From JABDIY01 sp963751955 (GTDB taxonomy: Bacteria > Actinomycetota > Acidimicrobiia > Acidimicrobiales > SZUA-35), in assembly GCA_963751955.1 (NCBI GenBank), contig CAVVWM010000002.1, positions 310,001 through 374,000 on the forward strand: a DNA stretch of 64,000 nt. Reading direction: 5' to 3'. Shown in pieces: positions 28,616-37,367 of this stretch (positions are counted from its first letter, which is position 1; every line of letters begins with the position of its first letter). Both the position numbers and the translations under genes were made by a program. Below the pieces are notes generated by a model. It made no database searches. It had not been told where the DNA came from and worked only from the letters and a program-made list of their open reading frames with translations.

Positions 28616-30652
28616 TCATAGATCCTTGAGCAGCCGGAGGGCGTCGTAGATCGCCGCATGCACATTGCGGCTGCTCACGGCGTCACCGATACGAAACAGC
28701 TGAAACGCTCCATCCGGATTGGGTTCGAGGCCTTGGGGCCGACCTTCCATCAGTGCTCCGTAGTCGACAGCGCCAGCGTTGCTCGACAGGGACTTGAGCT
28801 CGAAGTACAGATCGGCCAAGGGTTCGGTTCCGTAGTCGGCGACGACGGAATCGACGTGGCGCACTGTGCGATGGTCGGTGTGGTCGCTTCCGATTTCAGC
28901 ACACAACTTTTGGCCCTCGGGACGGACCGCCAGCACTCGTTGGTTCAGGGTGATCCGGGTATTGGTTTCGTTGAACGCACGCGGATACGGAACGTGATTC
29001 ATTCCTCCAACCTCGATGCCCAGCATCCGCTCCGGCGTCACGATCTCCAACCAAGCACCGGACCGAGCGATCAACTCGGCGGCAGAGAGGGCCGAGTGGG
29101 TTCCGTTGTCGTCGATGAACAGTACCTCTCCGGTTGGGGTGACGTCGCCGCCCAGAACATCCCAGCTATTGGATACCAGGCTCGGGTCGCCGCCAATCTG
29201 GACTGGTCGGGGTTGACCCCCGGTGGCGACGATCACCACATCGGGCTCGAGTTCGATGGTCAGCCCAACATCCGCGTAGTGGTCGAATCGGATGTCCACC
29301 CCAAGCCGATCGCACTCGGCCAAACGCCAATCGATGATCCCCTGCAAGTCTTTGCGGCGGGGGTTGCGGGCAGCAAGGTTGAGCTGTCCCCCGGCCCACG
29401 GCATCGCCTCCAGCACAACAACATCGTGGCCCCTTTCGCCGGCCACTCGAGCGGCCTCCAATCCACCGGGGCCGGCTCCCACAATCACGACCTTCTTCAA
29501 CGAAGTCGCGAGTGGGATCTCATGAGGCATGGTCTGTTCACGACTGGTTGCCGCGTTGTGAATGCAGAGCGCTTCGCCGGCCTCGTAGATCCGGTCGAGG
29601 CAGTAGGTGGCGCCAACACAGGGACGGATCTCGCTCTCACGGCCCTCTTCGAGTTTGCGAACGAGGTGAGGTTCGGCCATATGGGCCCGGGTCATTCCAA
29701 CGAGGTCGACCTTGCCTTCGCTGATCGCATACCTCGCCGACGCAACTTCATCGACCTTCGCAGCGTGCATGACCGTCAGCTCGGTGTGCTCGCGAACCAT
29801 GCCGGCGAACTCGAGATGTGGGACAGCGGGCATGCCGTGGATCGGGATCACCTCGGTGAGAACGACGTCGCTCATCACCGAACCTCGAATGACGTTGATG
29901 AAGTCGATCAGACGGGCGTCTTCATAGCGTTTGAGGATGGCAAGTCCGGCTGGAGTATCGATTCCGTCCGGCAGGGTCTCGTCGATCGACATACGAATCC
30001 CGACGATGAACTCGTCTCCAACCCGATTTCGAATGGCTCGCAACACGTCGGTACCGAACCTCAAACGATTGTCGAGTTCACCGCCCCATTCATCGTCACG
30101 GTGATTGGTGAGAGGTGAAATGAACTGATCGAACAGATGCCCGTAGGCCTCCAGTTCGATGCCGTCCATGCCTCCCGCCTGCATGCGTTCCGCTGCGTCG
30201 GCATACTTCCCAACGATCCGTTCGATGTCCCATTCCTCGGCGACCTTGGGGACAGCTCGATGGGCTGGCTCTCGCACCGCTGAGGCAGACAGAACCGGCA
30301 GCCAGTCGTCCTGGGCCCAGCCGGTTCGCCGACCCAAATGCGTGAGCTGGATCATGCAGGCCGCACCGTGCTCGTGCACCTCGTCGGTCATGCGACGAAT
30401 CCAAGGGACGATCGCATCGTCGTAGGCGAGAAGGTTCCCGAATGCAGGCGGGCTGTCCTCGGCGACCACAGCTGATCCGGCGGTCATGGTAAGGCCGATG
30501 CCGCCCTTGGCCTTTTCCACATGATAGAGCCGGTAGCGATCCTTGGGCATGCCGTCTTCGGAATACGCGGGCTCATGCGACGATGAGAACACCCGGTTGC
30601 GCAGGGTCAGATGTTTCAGCTGGTAAGGCTGAAGTAGCGGGTCGTCCGACAT
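28616..30652 (-). CDS. NADH:flavin oxidoreductase, 2,4-dienoyl-CoA reductase (FadH)-like
   Basis: 678 residues. The N-terminal half is an old-yellow-enzyme TIM barrel (FMN). A cysteine cluster near 340-370 (IRPCVGATYCLDRIYEAGEALC) would bind 4Fe-4S. The C-terminal half binds FAD (VVIVGAGPGGLEAARVAGERG) and NAD(P)H (ATGGQPR). This three-cofactor layout matches FadH, trimethylamine dehydrogenase and bile-acid 7-dehydroxylation enzymes, so the substrate is uncertain. Acyl-CoA-related neighbours favour unsaturated acyl-CoA reduction (inference). ATG 30652 has GGAG 4 bases upstream; the frame is open to 30691. Confidence 0.88.
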   Translation of the reverse strand: MSDDPLLQPYQLKHLTLRNRVFSSSHEPAYSEDGMPKDRYRLYHVEKAKGGIGLTMTAGSAVVAEDSPPAFGNLLAYDDAIVPWIRRMTDEVHEHGAACMIQLTHLGRRTGWAQDDWLPVLSASAVREPAHRAVPKVAEEWDIERIVGKYADAAERMQAGGMDGIELEAYGHLFDQFISPLTNHRDDEWGGELDNRLRFGTDVLRAIRNRVGDEFIVGIRMSIDETLPDGIDTPAGLAILKRYEDARLIDFINVIRGSVMSDVVLTEVIPIHGMPAVPHLEFAGMVREHTELTVMHAAKVDEVASARYAISEGKVDLVGMTRAHMAEPHLVRKLEEGRESEIRPCVGATYCLDRIYEAGEALCIHNAATSREQTMPHEIPLATSLKKVVIVGAGPGGLEAARVAGERGHDVVVLEAMPWAGGQLNLAARNPRRKDLQGIIDWRLAECDRLGVDIRFDHYADVGLTIELEPDVVIVATGGQPRPVQIGGDPSLVSNSWDVLGGDVTPTGEVLFIDDNGTHSALSAAELIARSGAWLEIVTPERMLGIEVGGMNHVPYPRAFNETNTRITLNQRVLAVRPEGQKLCAEIGSDHTDHRTVRHVDSVVADYGTEPLADLYFELKSLSSNAGAVDYGALMEGRPQGLEPNPDGAFQLFRIGDAVSSRNVHAAIYDALRLLKDL

Positions 30653-30710
30653 CAACTCCGTGGTAGCACATGCGCTATCCACGGGCATCACGACCGGTTC
30701 GGAACTGACC

Positions 30711-31473
30711 TCACGCAGGTGTCTGATCCGGTCCCCGCCACGCAGCGAGATTCGTGCTGATCACTTGCCGCGCCTGTTCGGCGACTGCCGAACCGTCATC
30801 GGGGGTTCTGGCGATCGGATCTCCGAAATCGATCCGAACTGTTGTGCCAAAGGGGATCGGCTTGAGGTTGTACCGGAGCAGACGCCACGAGCCGTCGAGC
30901 GTTACCGGGATTACGGAAAGCTGATCGGCAGCCTCGAGCATTGTCATGGTTCCCGCTCTCCGGAACTTGCCGAGCTTGCCATCGCGGCTTCGTGTGCCCT
31001 CGGGATAGATGACCACGCTGACGTTTCGAGCCTGGGCGTTCTCCGCCATCGCCTTGATCGCCGCAACCGCTTGCTTCCGGTCCTTCCGATCAATTACGGC
31101 GTTGCCGCCCTTGTTGAGGTTCAGGGAAATACTCGGAATCCACCGCGCCAGCTCCTTCTTGGCCACGTACTTGGGGTAGTTGGTGAACATGAGTCCACCG
31201 ATGAGCACAATATCGAACAGGCTCTGATGGTTGGCGATGATCGCATACCCGCGCTTGGGTTCGATGGCGGGCGATCGGGTGACCTCGATTTTCGTGCCAC
31301 AGATCCGGAAGACACTGATCAGAGTGCGCTGGAGGGCAGCCATGATCCATTCGAACGGACGCAGGCCGAAGGGGCGGGCGATGACGGCCCACGATGTCGA
31401 AGACCAACAGGGTCAGACCAAAAGCGATGAGGAAGGGAACGGTGAAGAACCAGTCTTTGATCCGTCGAGCCAC
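30711..31473 (-). pseudogene. PlsC-like 1-acyl-glycerol-3-phosphate acyltransferase, frameshifted near its N-terminus
   Basis: Frame A from GTG 31473 gives a basic start and membrane helix (RRIKDWFFTVPFLIAFGLTL, then LVFDIVG). At about 31384 the sense continues one base over: frame B reads IARPFGLRPFEWIMAALQ and runs to 30711. Removing one base (the A at 31384 on the plus strand) joins them smoothly. Frame B alone, from ATG 31343, still holds the whole catalytic domain (NHQSLFD and PEGTRSRDGK motifs; 210 residues) but lacks the membrane anchor. The enzyme would acylate lysophosphatidic acid. TAAGCT lies 7 bases before GTG 31473. This may be real decay or a sequencing error. Confidence 0.8.
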
Positions 31474-31507
31474 AATCCGAAGCTTACGACGCCCGAGGCC
31501 CGGGAGG

Positions 31508-31513
31508 TAGGTT
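31508..31513 (+). promoter_or_regulatory. -10 element (TAGGTT) of a truncated leaderless gene
   Basis: Exactly 6 bases before ATG 31520. The promoter looks intact although the reading frame ends after 20 codons. Confidence 0.5.
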
Positions 31514-31519
31514 GCTCCC

Positions 31520-31582
31520 ATGTCCGAGGTCGATGACTATGTGGATGCTGCCCCGGAGGTTCGTTCAGTCGAAGGGCGGTGA
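31520..31582 (+). pseudogene. 20-codon leaderless ORF, probable 5' remnant of a DUF1801-like gene
   Basis: ATG 31520 follows a perfect leaderless promoter. The peptide begins MSEVDDYVDAAPEVR, which resembles the N-terminus of DUF1801 (YdhG-like) proteins, then stops after four more residues. It lies immediately left of the nucleotide-sugar cassette, so it is best read as the stump of a gene truncated when that cassette arrived. A genuine short peptide cannot be excluded. Confidence 0.4.
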
Positions 31583-31699
31583 ACGATACTGAAGGTCGAT
31601 CTTGATGGCGGTCGGCCCGCGTCCGTGTATGGTGGGGGCTCGCAACCGTGGCGCGGAACGGCGCGCCCATCCGACACCCCCGAACTGACTGGTTGAGCA

Positions 31700-32695
31700 T
31701 TGGAATTCTGGAAAGGAAGACACGTTCTCGTAACCGGAGCCGGCGGATTCATCGGGAGTCACGTCACCGAAGCGTTGGTACGGCGAGGTGCCGAAGTCCG
31801 TGCGATGGTTCACTACAACAGTCGAAACGACTGGGGTCAGATCGAGCTGTTGGATCCGGAGATCCGTTCCTCCATCGAGGTCGTCGCCGGTGATGTCCGT
31901 GATCCATTCTTCGTCAACGGGGCTGTCGACGGCCAGGCCCTCGTGTTGCACCTCGCCGCGCTCATCGCGATTCCGTACTCCTACGTCGCTCCGGCGGAGT
32001 ATGTGAGCACGAACGTGGAGGGGACACTGAACGTCCTCGAAGCGTGCCGGTCGCACGCCGTGGACAAGGTTGTACACACCTCGACCAGCGAGTCCTACGG
32101 CACCGCCCGATACACACCGATCGACGAAGCCCACCCGCTCCAGGGCCAATCGCCCTACTCGGCCACGAAGATCGCCGCCGACAAGCTTGCCGAGAGCTTC
32201 TACCTCTCGTTCGACCTGCCAGTCGCGACGATCCGTCCATTCAACACGTACGGTCCGCGGCAATCGGCCCGGGCCGTCATCCCCACGATCACCAGTCAAT
32301 TGCTGGCGGGAATCCGCGAGATCAAGCTCGGATCGCTCACACCGATCCGCGACCTCACGTTTGCACACGACACAGCGGCTGCCTTTCTGGCGGTCGCTGA
32401 GTCCCCAGCGACCGTCGGTCGAGTGTGCAATGCCGGAAACGGCAGAGGGATCTCGATCGGCGACTTGGCCGATCTCATCATCGAGATCACCGGCAGGGAT
32501 GCCACGGTTGCTCGAGATGACTCACGCATTCGGCCCGAGAAGAGCGAGGTCATGGAGCTCATCTGCTGCCACGATACTCTCACAGACCTGACCGGCTGGG
32601 AACCGCAGACGTCGATACGCGATGGGCTCCGGGCTACCGTCGAGTACATCGAAGATCATCTGGGGCTCTACAAACCAGACACCTACACGGTCTAG
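31700..32695 (+). CDS. NAD-dependent nucleotide-sugar 4,6-dehydratase, LegB-like (extended SDR)
   Basis: 331 residues. NAD-binding TGAGGFIGSH at the N-terminus; catalytic Ser/Tyr/Lys in TSTSESYG and YSATK; sugar-binding RPFNTYGPRQ. The opening FWKGRHVLVTGAGGFIGSH and HLAALIAIPYSYVAP closely recall the LegB group, which dehydrates UDP-GlcNAc on the way to 6-deoxy or bacillosamine/legionaminic-type sugars. Start TTG 31700; no clear ribosome site. A TATGGT box at 31628-31633 would give a leader of about 60 bases. First gene of a four-gene plus-strand glycan cassette. Confidence 0.88.
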   Translation: MEFWKGRHVLVTGAGGFIGSHVTEALVRRGAEVRAMVHYNSRNDWGQIELLDPEIRSSIEVVAGDVRDPFFVNGAVDGQALVLHLAALIAIPYSYVAPAEYVSTNVEGTLNVLEACRSHAVDKVVHTSTSESYGTARYTPIDEAHPLQGQSPYSATKIAADKLAESFYLSFDLPVATIRPFNTYGPRQSARAVIPTITSQLLAGIREIKLGSLTPIRDLTFAHDTAAAFLAVAESPATVGRVCNAGNGRGISIGDLADLIIEITGRDATVARDDSRIRPEKSEVMELICCHDTLTDLTGWEPQTSIRDGLRATVEYIEDHLGLYKPDTYTV

Positions 32696-32711
32696 GACAG
32701 GAACCGAGCAC

Positions 32712-33422
32712 ATGAGGGCAGTCATCTTGACCGGCGGCAAAGGCACTCGTCTGAGGCCGTACACCGCTACTCTGCCGAAGCCGCTGGTACCCGTCGGAGA
32801 ACGAGCGATCCTCGACATCATCTTGTTGCAGTTGAGCCACTTCGGCGTGACTCATGTGAGCATGGCGGTCAACCACCTGAAGTACCTGATCATGGCGTAC
32901 TTCGGGGACGGCTCAGAACGCGGATTGCGGATCGATTACAGCGCCGAGGACAAGCCGTTGAGCACGATTGCTCCGCTGAAGCTGATCCCGGACCTGCCGG
33001 AGACGTTCATCGTGATGAACGGTGACGTCCTCACGGACATCGACTACGCGCTTCTCTATCAGAACCATCTCGAGAGCGGTGCCGACGTGACGGTTGCGAC
33101 GTTCCAGCGTGACTCCAAGATCGACTTCGGCGTCCTCGAATCGGACGACGATGGTCAGATCGCGGGCTTTCGAGAGAAGCCCGTCTACCACTTCCAGGTG
33201 AGCATGGGCGTCTACGTGCTCAATCGGCGCGTGCTCGACTTCGTGCCCGATGGTGAACCGTACGGGTTCGACGACCTGATGTACGCAGCTGTTGATGGAA
33301 AGCTCACCGCCAGGGTCTTCGCGCACGACGGGTACTGGCTCGACATCGGTCGACCCGACGACTATGCGGAGGCGAACGAGAACGTTGAGGACCTGATGAA
33401 GATCCTCCTCCCGAGTGGGTGA
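32712..33422 (+). CDS. Sugar-1-phosphate nucleotidyltransferase (NTP_transferase family)
   Basis: 236 residues. The signature MRAVILTGGKGTRLRPYT binds the NTP and Mg2+; a NGDVLTDIDY motif and a DIGRPDDY C-terminal motif follow. It activates a sugar 1-phosphate to an NDP-sugar; sequence style is close to GDP-mannose/GlcN-1-P guanylyltransferases, but the base is not certain. ATG 32712 with AGGAACCG about 10 bases upstream; the longer frame overlaps the preceding gene and is ignored. Lies 16 bases after the dehydratase gene. Confidence 0.88.
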   Translation: MRAVILTGGKGTRLRPYTATLPKPLVPVGERAILDIILLQLSHFGVTHVSMAVNHLKYLIMAYFGDGSERGLRIDYSAEDKPLSTIAPLKLIPDLPETFIVMNGDVLTDIDYALLYQNHLESGADVTVATFQRDSKIDFGVLESDDDGQIAGFREKPVYHFQVSMGVYVLNRRVLDFVPDGEPYGFDDLMYAAVDGKLTARVFAHDGYWLDIGRPDDYAEANENVEDLMKILLPSG

Positions 33423-33423
33423 G

Positions 33424-34368
33424 ATGACGGCCGCTCCTCGTCGTGTCGTGATCACCGGCGCGTCGGGCTTCTTGGGGACACATCTGATTCGCTTCCTCCG
33501 GCGCCTCCCTTCACCGCCAGAACACATCACTGCGGTCAACCTGCGACATTCGCCGGACGAGGGCGTTCGCTGGGTGACGTGTGATCTCGTCGATCCGGAC
33601 AGCACCGCCCGTCTGATACGCAAAGCTGCGCCGGACGTCGTGTTCCACCTCGCTGGAGTAACCGGTGGGACCGATCTCGCGTCGTTGTTCTCTGTGAACG
33701 TGCTCGCCGCTCAGAACGTCCTCGCTGCCGCCTCTGCCATCGAACCGTCGCCCCGCGTCATCACTGTGGGCTCGGCCGCTCAGTACGGGATCACTTCGGG
33801 CGGGAACGAGGTCGTCGATGAACAGCGTGCTCTGCTTGCCACGACGCCCTACGGGGTGAGCAAGACCCTCCAAGAGCAGTGGGCTCTGCTGTACGCGAAC
33901 CAGATATCGCTGCCCGTCGTATGTGTCCGACCGTTCAACATCATCGGGCCGGGACAGCCGGGCCATCTCGTACCTGCCACGTTCCTCTCCCAGGTTTGTG
34001 GGGTCGTCGCAGGGACATCGGATCGTGTTCTGGTCGGTAATACATCTACCGAACGCGATTTCACCGACGTCCGCGACGTCGTCGCCGCGTTCTGGGCGCT
34101 GGCGACCGCCCCCGACGGGGTGACGGGTGAGATCTTCGTGATCGCGTCCGGGCGGCCCGTTCGTATCCAGGAGATCCTCGACGCCGCCATCGCTCTCAGC
34201 GGTCGCGCGATCCCGGTCGAGGTTGATCCAGCCCGACTGCAAACCCAAGACGTGCCGAGTATCGTCGGCGATGCCTCCAAACTGCGCTCGCTCACCGGCT
34301 GGGAACCGAAGATCCCTTGGCGAGACTCGATCGCCGACATGTGGCGCGAGATGCCAGGATGCAAGTGA
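33424..34368 (+). CDS. NAD-dependent sugar epimerase/reductase (extended SDR)
   Basis: 314 residues. TGASGFLGTHL dinucleotide-binding motif, active-site YGVSK and RPFNIIGPGQ. Closest in style to GDP-4-keto-6-deoxy-mannose reductases and related 4-keto-sugar reductases, fitting a 4,6-dehydratase two genes upstream. ATG 33424 lies 1 base after the previous stop, with GGGTGAG ahead of it, so it is translationally coupled. Exact sugar product unknown. Confidence 0.85.
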   Translation: MTAAPRRVVITGASGFLGTHLIRFLRRLPSPPEHITAVNLRHSPDEGVRWVTCDLVDPDSTARLIRKAAPDVVFHLAGVTGGTDLASLFSVNVLAAQNVLAAASAIEPSPRVITVGSAAQYGITSGGNEVVDEQRALLATTPYGVSKTLQEQWALLYANQISLPVVCVRPFNIIGPGQPGHLVPATFLSQVCGVVAGTSDRVLVGNTSTERDFTDVRDVVAAFWALATAPDGVTGEIFVIASGRPVRIQEILDAAIALSGRAIPVEVDPARLQTQDVPSIVGDASKLRSLTGWEPKIPWRDSIADMWREMPGCK

Positions 34369-34390
34369 TCAGACCGTTCGGAATGACGAC

Positions 34391-35521
34391 ATGCGGATCG
34401 TAATCCTGACACACGGAGATCGCCCGTTCGGATCGGTGTACGCCCAGGCGTTTGCTCGCGCTGGGCACGATGTCGAGATCATCTCGCTCTCGGCTTTCGA
34501 GGCCGAACCCGACGGAGTCCCGGTCCGACAGATCGGTGACCAATCCTTCGATCGCAATGCGACCGAGTCGCGGTGGCAGTACGTACGAGCGATTCGACCG
34601 CTCCGCAAGGCGGTCCGCGAGCTGCAACCCGACGTGCTGTTCGCGCTCTACATGTCGTCGGCCGGCTTGGTCGCATGCCTGAGCGGTCACCCACACGTCG
34701 TCGTCAGCGCACAGGGGACCGACGTGAACAAGCGGCTGGACAGTCTCCTTTGGAAGCTCATATTCCGCTGGGAATCGCGGCGCGCGAGCTGGGTGCATGC
34801 GGTGTCCGACGACTTGGCACAGAAGCTGAGGGACACATTCCGGGTCGCTCCGCAGAAGATCCTGGTATCGCCGATCGGCATCGATACCGAATCACTGCCC
34901 TACGTCGAGCCCTCCACTCGTCCATCGAGCGGCGTCATCGTGTCGACACGGGCCCACGATGCCGTCTATGACCAACCGACGGTCGCCCGCGCCGTACGAC
35001 GGCTGCGAGAGCGCGGCGTGCCGTGCTCGGTTGTCTTCGCGAGCGGACGTCAGGTCGATGCGACCAAACGAGTTGTCGAGGATCTGGGGATCGGTGACGT
35101 CGTGCGGTTCCTGGGCGGGTTTCACGATGACGAGCTTTCGTCGATTCTCGCTGCGAGCGATGTGTACGTCTCCTGTTCGCACAGCGATGGAACCAGTCAG
35201 TCCCTGTTGGAGGCACTCTCCACCGGGACGTTTCCGATCGTGACCGACATTGTGGCCAACAGACCGTGGGTCAGCGATGGTCGAACAGGCTTCCTCTTCC
35301 CGGTGGGTGACGATGCCGCGCTCGCCGATCGCCTCGAGGAGGCGCTTGCCGCCCCGGGACTGAGACGCGAGGCGAGTCAGCGACTCCGCCAAGCTGCCGT
35401 CGACGGCGGTGATGTGAATCGGCTCGCGGTGCAGCTCCTTGAGAGGTTCCGACCCGTTGGTGAGTCAGCGCGATCAGGACGCCTTCGTCGAACCTTGCGA
35501 TCGCGAAAACCATCAACCTAA
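34391..35521 (+). CDS. Glycosyltransferase family 4 (GT-B fold)
   Basis: 376 residues, soluble. The N-terminal Rossmann half starts MRIVILTHGDRPFGSVYAQA. The C-terminal half holds the GT4 donor-binding region (VSCSHSDGTSQSLLEALSTG, with the conserved Glu and Gly). It would use the NDP-sugar made by the three upstream enzymes. ATG 34391; the longer open frame overlaps the epimerase gene. Last gene of the cassette, followed by an AT-rich stretch and gene remnants. Acceptor unknown. Confidence 0.88.
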   Translation: MRIVILTHGDRPFGSVYAQAFARAGHDVEIISLSAFEAEPDGVPVRQIGDQSFDRNATESRWQYVRAIRPLRKAVRELQPDVLFALYMSSAGLVACLSGHPHVVVSAQGTDVNKRLDSLLWKLIFRWESRRASWVHAVSDDLAQKLRDTFRVAPQKILVSPIGIDTESLPYVEPSTRPSSGVIVSTRAHDAVYDQPTVARAVRRLRERGVPCSVVFASGRQVDATKRVVEDLGIGDVVRFLGGFHDDELSSILAASDVYVSCSHSDGTSQSLLEALSTGTFPIVTDIVANRPWVSDGRTGFLFPVGDDAALADRLEEALAAPGLRREASQRLRQAAVDGGDVNRLAVQLLERFRPVGESARSGRLRRTLRSRKPST

Positions 35522-35573
35522 TTAAACTTACAAAGATGGTACGTTATGAAACAGATACGTCTGGCTTGACGCG

Positions 35574-35702
35574 TTGCCGAAATCGGATGAACCGGCGTGG
35601 ACGTTCCTCACGAAGCACGCCCACGCCCACGTCTTGATCGCCGTCAGCCTTGTCGCCCCGGCTCAACGTGTTGTTGATCGCCATCTGCCAGGCCCCGGCT
35701 GA
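35574..35702 (+). pseudogene. Fragment resembling a MarR/winged-helix regulator N-terminus
   Basis: An open stretch contains DEPAWTFLTKHAHAHVLIAV, the typical opening of small HTH regulators (tryptophan, FLT-HAH, then I/L-rich helix). It then degenerates to APAQRVVD and stops. No good start codon or promoter. Read as a gene scrap at the right side of the glycan cassette; weak evidence. Confidence 0.35.
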
Positions 35703-35836
35703 CAAACGCGGTCCGGGCGCTGTACAACAGCAACGATCCCGGCGATGCGGTGATGTGGTCGCTGGTGTGGTCGATCGGGCTGATCGTCGTCTTCGCCGCG
35801 TTGGCGACCAGGAAGTTCAAGACCTCCAGCGAGTGA
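35681..35836 (+). pseudogene. C-terminal remnant of an ABC-2 type permease
   Basis: The frame ending at TGA 35834-35836 reads TNAVRALYNSNDPGDAVMWS followed by a hydrophobic helix (LVWSIGLIVVFAALA) and the basic end TRKFKTSSE. This is the usual last helix of daunorubicin-type ABC-2 permeases. The rest of the gene and its ATPase are absent; the text upstream of TNAVRAL does not make sense in this frame. The 566 bases between 35522 and 36087 hold only this, the regulator scrap and the riboswitch. Confidence 0.6.
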
Positions 35837-35911
35837 CAACGCCAGAGGTTCCCGTTCGATGAGAAGGGGATCGGGGATGTTGAGGCCGCACGAACCGGGT
35901 AGGAAGTGAAT

Positions 35912-36000
35912 GCCGGGGAGCTTGCGATCGCAGGCTGAGAGGGCCGAGAGGCCGACCCGCTGAACCTGTCTGGGTAATGCCAGCGAAGGGAGAGACCGGC
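35912..36000 (+). ncRNA. TPP (thiamine pyrophosphate) riboswitch, apparently orphan
   Basis: Contains the conserved THI-box blocks in order: CTGAGA (35935-35940), GACCC, GAACCTG (35962-35968), TAATGCCAGCGAAGGGA. A closing P1 helix GCCGG (35912-35916) with CCGGC (35996-36000) is present. One base is missing relative to the common CCTGATCTGG. The element normally senses TPP and switches off thiamine synthesis or uptake genes directly downstream. Here the only downstream gene is convergent (ends at 36088), so nothing obvious is controlled. Confidence 0.85.
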
Positions 36001-36087
36001 TGGCTGAGTCCTTGGTTCTACCCAATACAACTGGAGATGTGCGATTCATACAGCTCCGACAAGGCTTGGCTGTCCGATCAGTCTCTT

Positions 36088-36897
36088 TCAGCCGTCAATC
36101 CCGAACACATGGGCTGGTGGGGAACCCGCCAATTCAAACACCCCTGCGTCACCCGGGGCGGGCCCGATGATCGCCCAGGTGACGCCGAGCTCCTCGAGAA
36201 AGCGGTATGGAATCTCCTCGGTGGGTCGGACGATCACGTCGAAGCCGTCGAGGGAGCCTCGCTCTTGGACGACAAGGTCCATCATCGCCCGGAGATCGGC
36301 TTCGGTCACCTCGATCGGGTACAGACCGTCGTACCGGGCGGCTCGCCGAACCGGCTTTCGTGCCGAGGCGCGCGCTGCGAACCACATCGGGATCCGGGGC
36401 TGCTGAACCGGTCGGGGCAGCACGATTACGTGGTCGGCGGTGAAGTGCTCCCCGTGGAAGTCGACCTCCTCGCCAGACCACATCTGACACAACAGTTCGG
36501 CGCCCTCGTCGAGACGGACGCCACGCTCACGGGCATCGACCACCTCCCCGAATGCGCTCAGCTCGCGGGTCGTGTCGACCCCCAGCCCGAGTCCGAGCGT
36601 GAGTCGCCCTCCGGACAAATGATCGAGCGTGGTGCACTCCCGTGCCAGCTTGATCGGTCGACGACGCGTAATGGGCGTGACCATAGGCCCGAGTCGGACG
36701 TGTTCGGTGGCCACCGCCATCGCCGCCATTGCGACCCACGGGTCAGCCGTCTCCTGCGGGTCGCCGGGGCGGCGGAGTACGTGGTCCCACAAGAAGACTG
36801 CGTCCCAGCCGGCTTGTTCAGCCGCCACCGTGAGCTCGACCAGCGCCGAGGGATCGGCCAGCTCACCGTACGGAGGAATCGTCAACGCATGTTGCAC
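36088..36897 (-). CDS. LLM-class, probably F420-dependent, oxidoreductase
   Basis: 269-residue luciferase-like TIM-barrel enzyme. It begins VQHALTIPPYGELADPS, contains WDHVL and LGPMVTPITRRRP (cofactor pocket), GGRLTLGLGLG and EVDFHGEHF. These match actinobacterial F420-dependent families that oxidise or reduce small organic substrates; substrate unknown. GTG 36897 is preferred (GGGGGAGG 8 bases upstream); ATG 36915 is a close alternative. The long open frame further upstream, to 37569, overlaps the SnoaL-like gene and is not real. It lies about 60 bases downstream of that gene and may share its transcript. Confidence 0.85.
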   Translation of the reverse strand: MQHALTIPPYGELADPSALVELTVAAEQAGWDAVFLWDHVLRRPGDPQETADPWVAMAAMAVATEHVRLGPMVTPITRRRPIKLARECTTLDHLSGGRLTLGLGLGVDTTRELSAFGEVVDARERGVRLDEGAELLCQMWSGEEVDFHGEHFTADHVIVLPRPVQQPRIPMWFAARASARKPVRRAARYDGLYPIEVTEADLRAMMDLVVQERGSLDGFDVIVRPTEEIPYRFLEELGVTWAIIGPAPGDAGVFELAGSPPAHVFGIDG

Positions 36898-36956
36898 GCC
36901 CACAGCCTCCCCCATCGCAGGTGCGAGTTGTGTGATGAGGCGCTGAGCTGGCGGGC

Positions 36957-37355
36957 CTACACGTTTGACATCCAGGTTTCGTGCACATGGACCCACTTGA
37001 TGCCTTTGGGTGCGTCTGCGTGCCGAGCAAAGAGAACAGTTGACTGTCGGCCGTTGGTGTTGTCGGGCGTGGTCTGCCATTCCTCGTAGCTGACGAGCAG
37101 GCCGTCGGTTCCCTCCCATCGGACAACCGGGTTCCGGATCTCGATCGACAGTTGGACCACGCCGTGGGCTTTCTTCAGTCCGGCGATCAGTTCGGCGCGG
37201 CCAACCGTCTCTCCGCTGGGTGGGACCATGGTGAAGCCGGCCGAGAGGACACTCTCGACCCGCTCGAGCCCGTCGGCGGTACCGCTGAACCAGCGCTCGA
37301 ACTCCACGTGCAGTTCCTCGATCTCGGCGATGGCTGCGGCGTGAAGCTCGGTCAT
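36957..37355 (-). CDS. SnoaL/NTF2-like (DUF4440-type) protein
   Basis: 132 residues. An alpha+beta cone fold is suggested by the N-terminal helix (EIEELHVEFERWFSGTADGL), FTMVPPSGETVGRAELI and the closing VHVHETWM. Families of this kind include ketosteroid isomerases, polyketide cyclases and detoxification proteins; no specific activity can be assigned. ATG 37355 has TAGGTT exactly 6 bases upstream, and the TAG of that box is the stop codon of the SWIM gene. Confidence 0.75.
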   Translation of the reverse strand: MTELHAAAIAEIEELHVEFERWFSGTADGLERVESVLSAGFTMVPPSGETVGRAELIAGLKKAHGVVQLSIEIRNPVVRWEGTDGLLVSYEEWQTTPDNTNGRQSTVLFARHADAPKGIKWVHVHETWMSNV

Positions 37356-37361
37356 GCACCG

Positions 37362-37367
37362 AACCTA
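37362..37367 (-). promoter_or_regulatory. -10 element (TAGGTT) built on the preceding gene's stop codon
   Basis: Six bases before ATG 37355. Its first three bases are the TAG stop of the SWIM zinc-finger gene. Confidence 0.5.

Noticed and set aside
35977..37089. 370-codon plus-strand frame just after the TPP riboswitch, a possible riboswitch target
   Set aside because: It is the antisense of the LLM oxidoreductase and SnoaL-like genes, which have real family motifs; its product shows no thiamine-related features.
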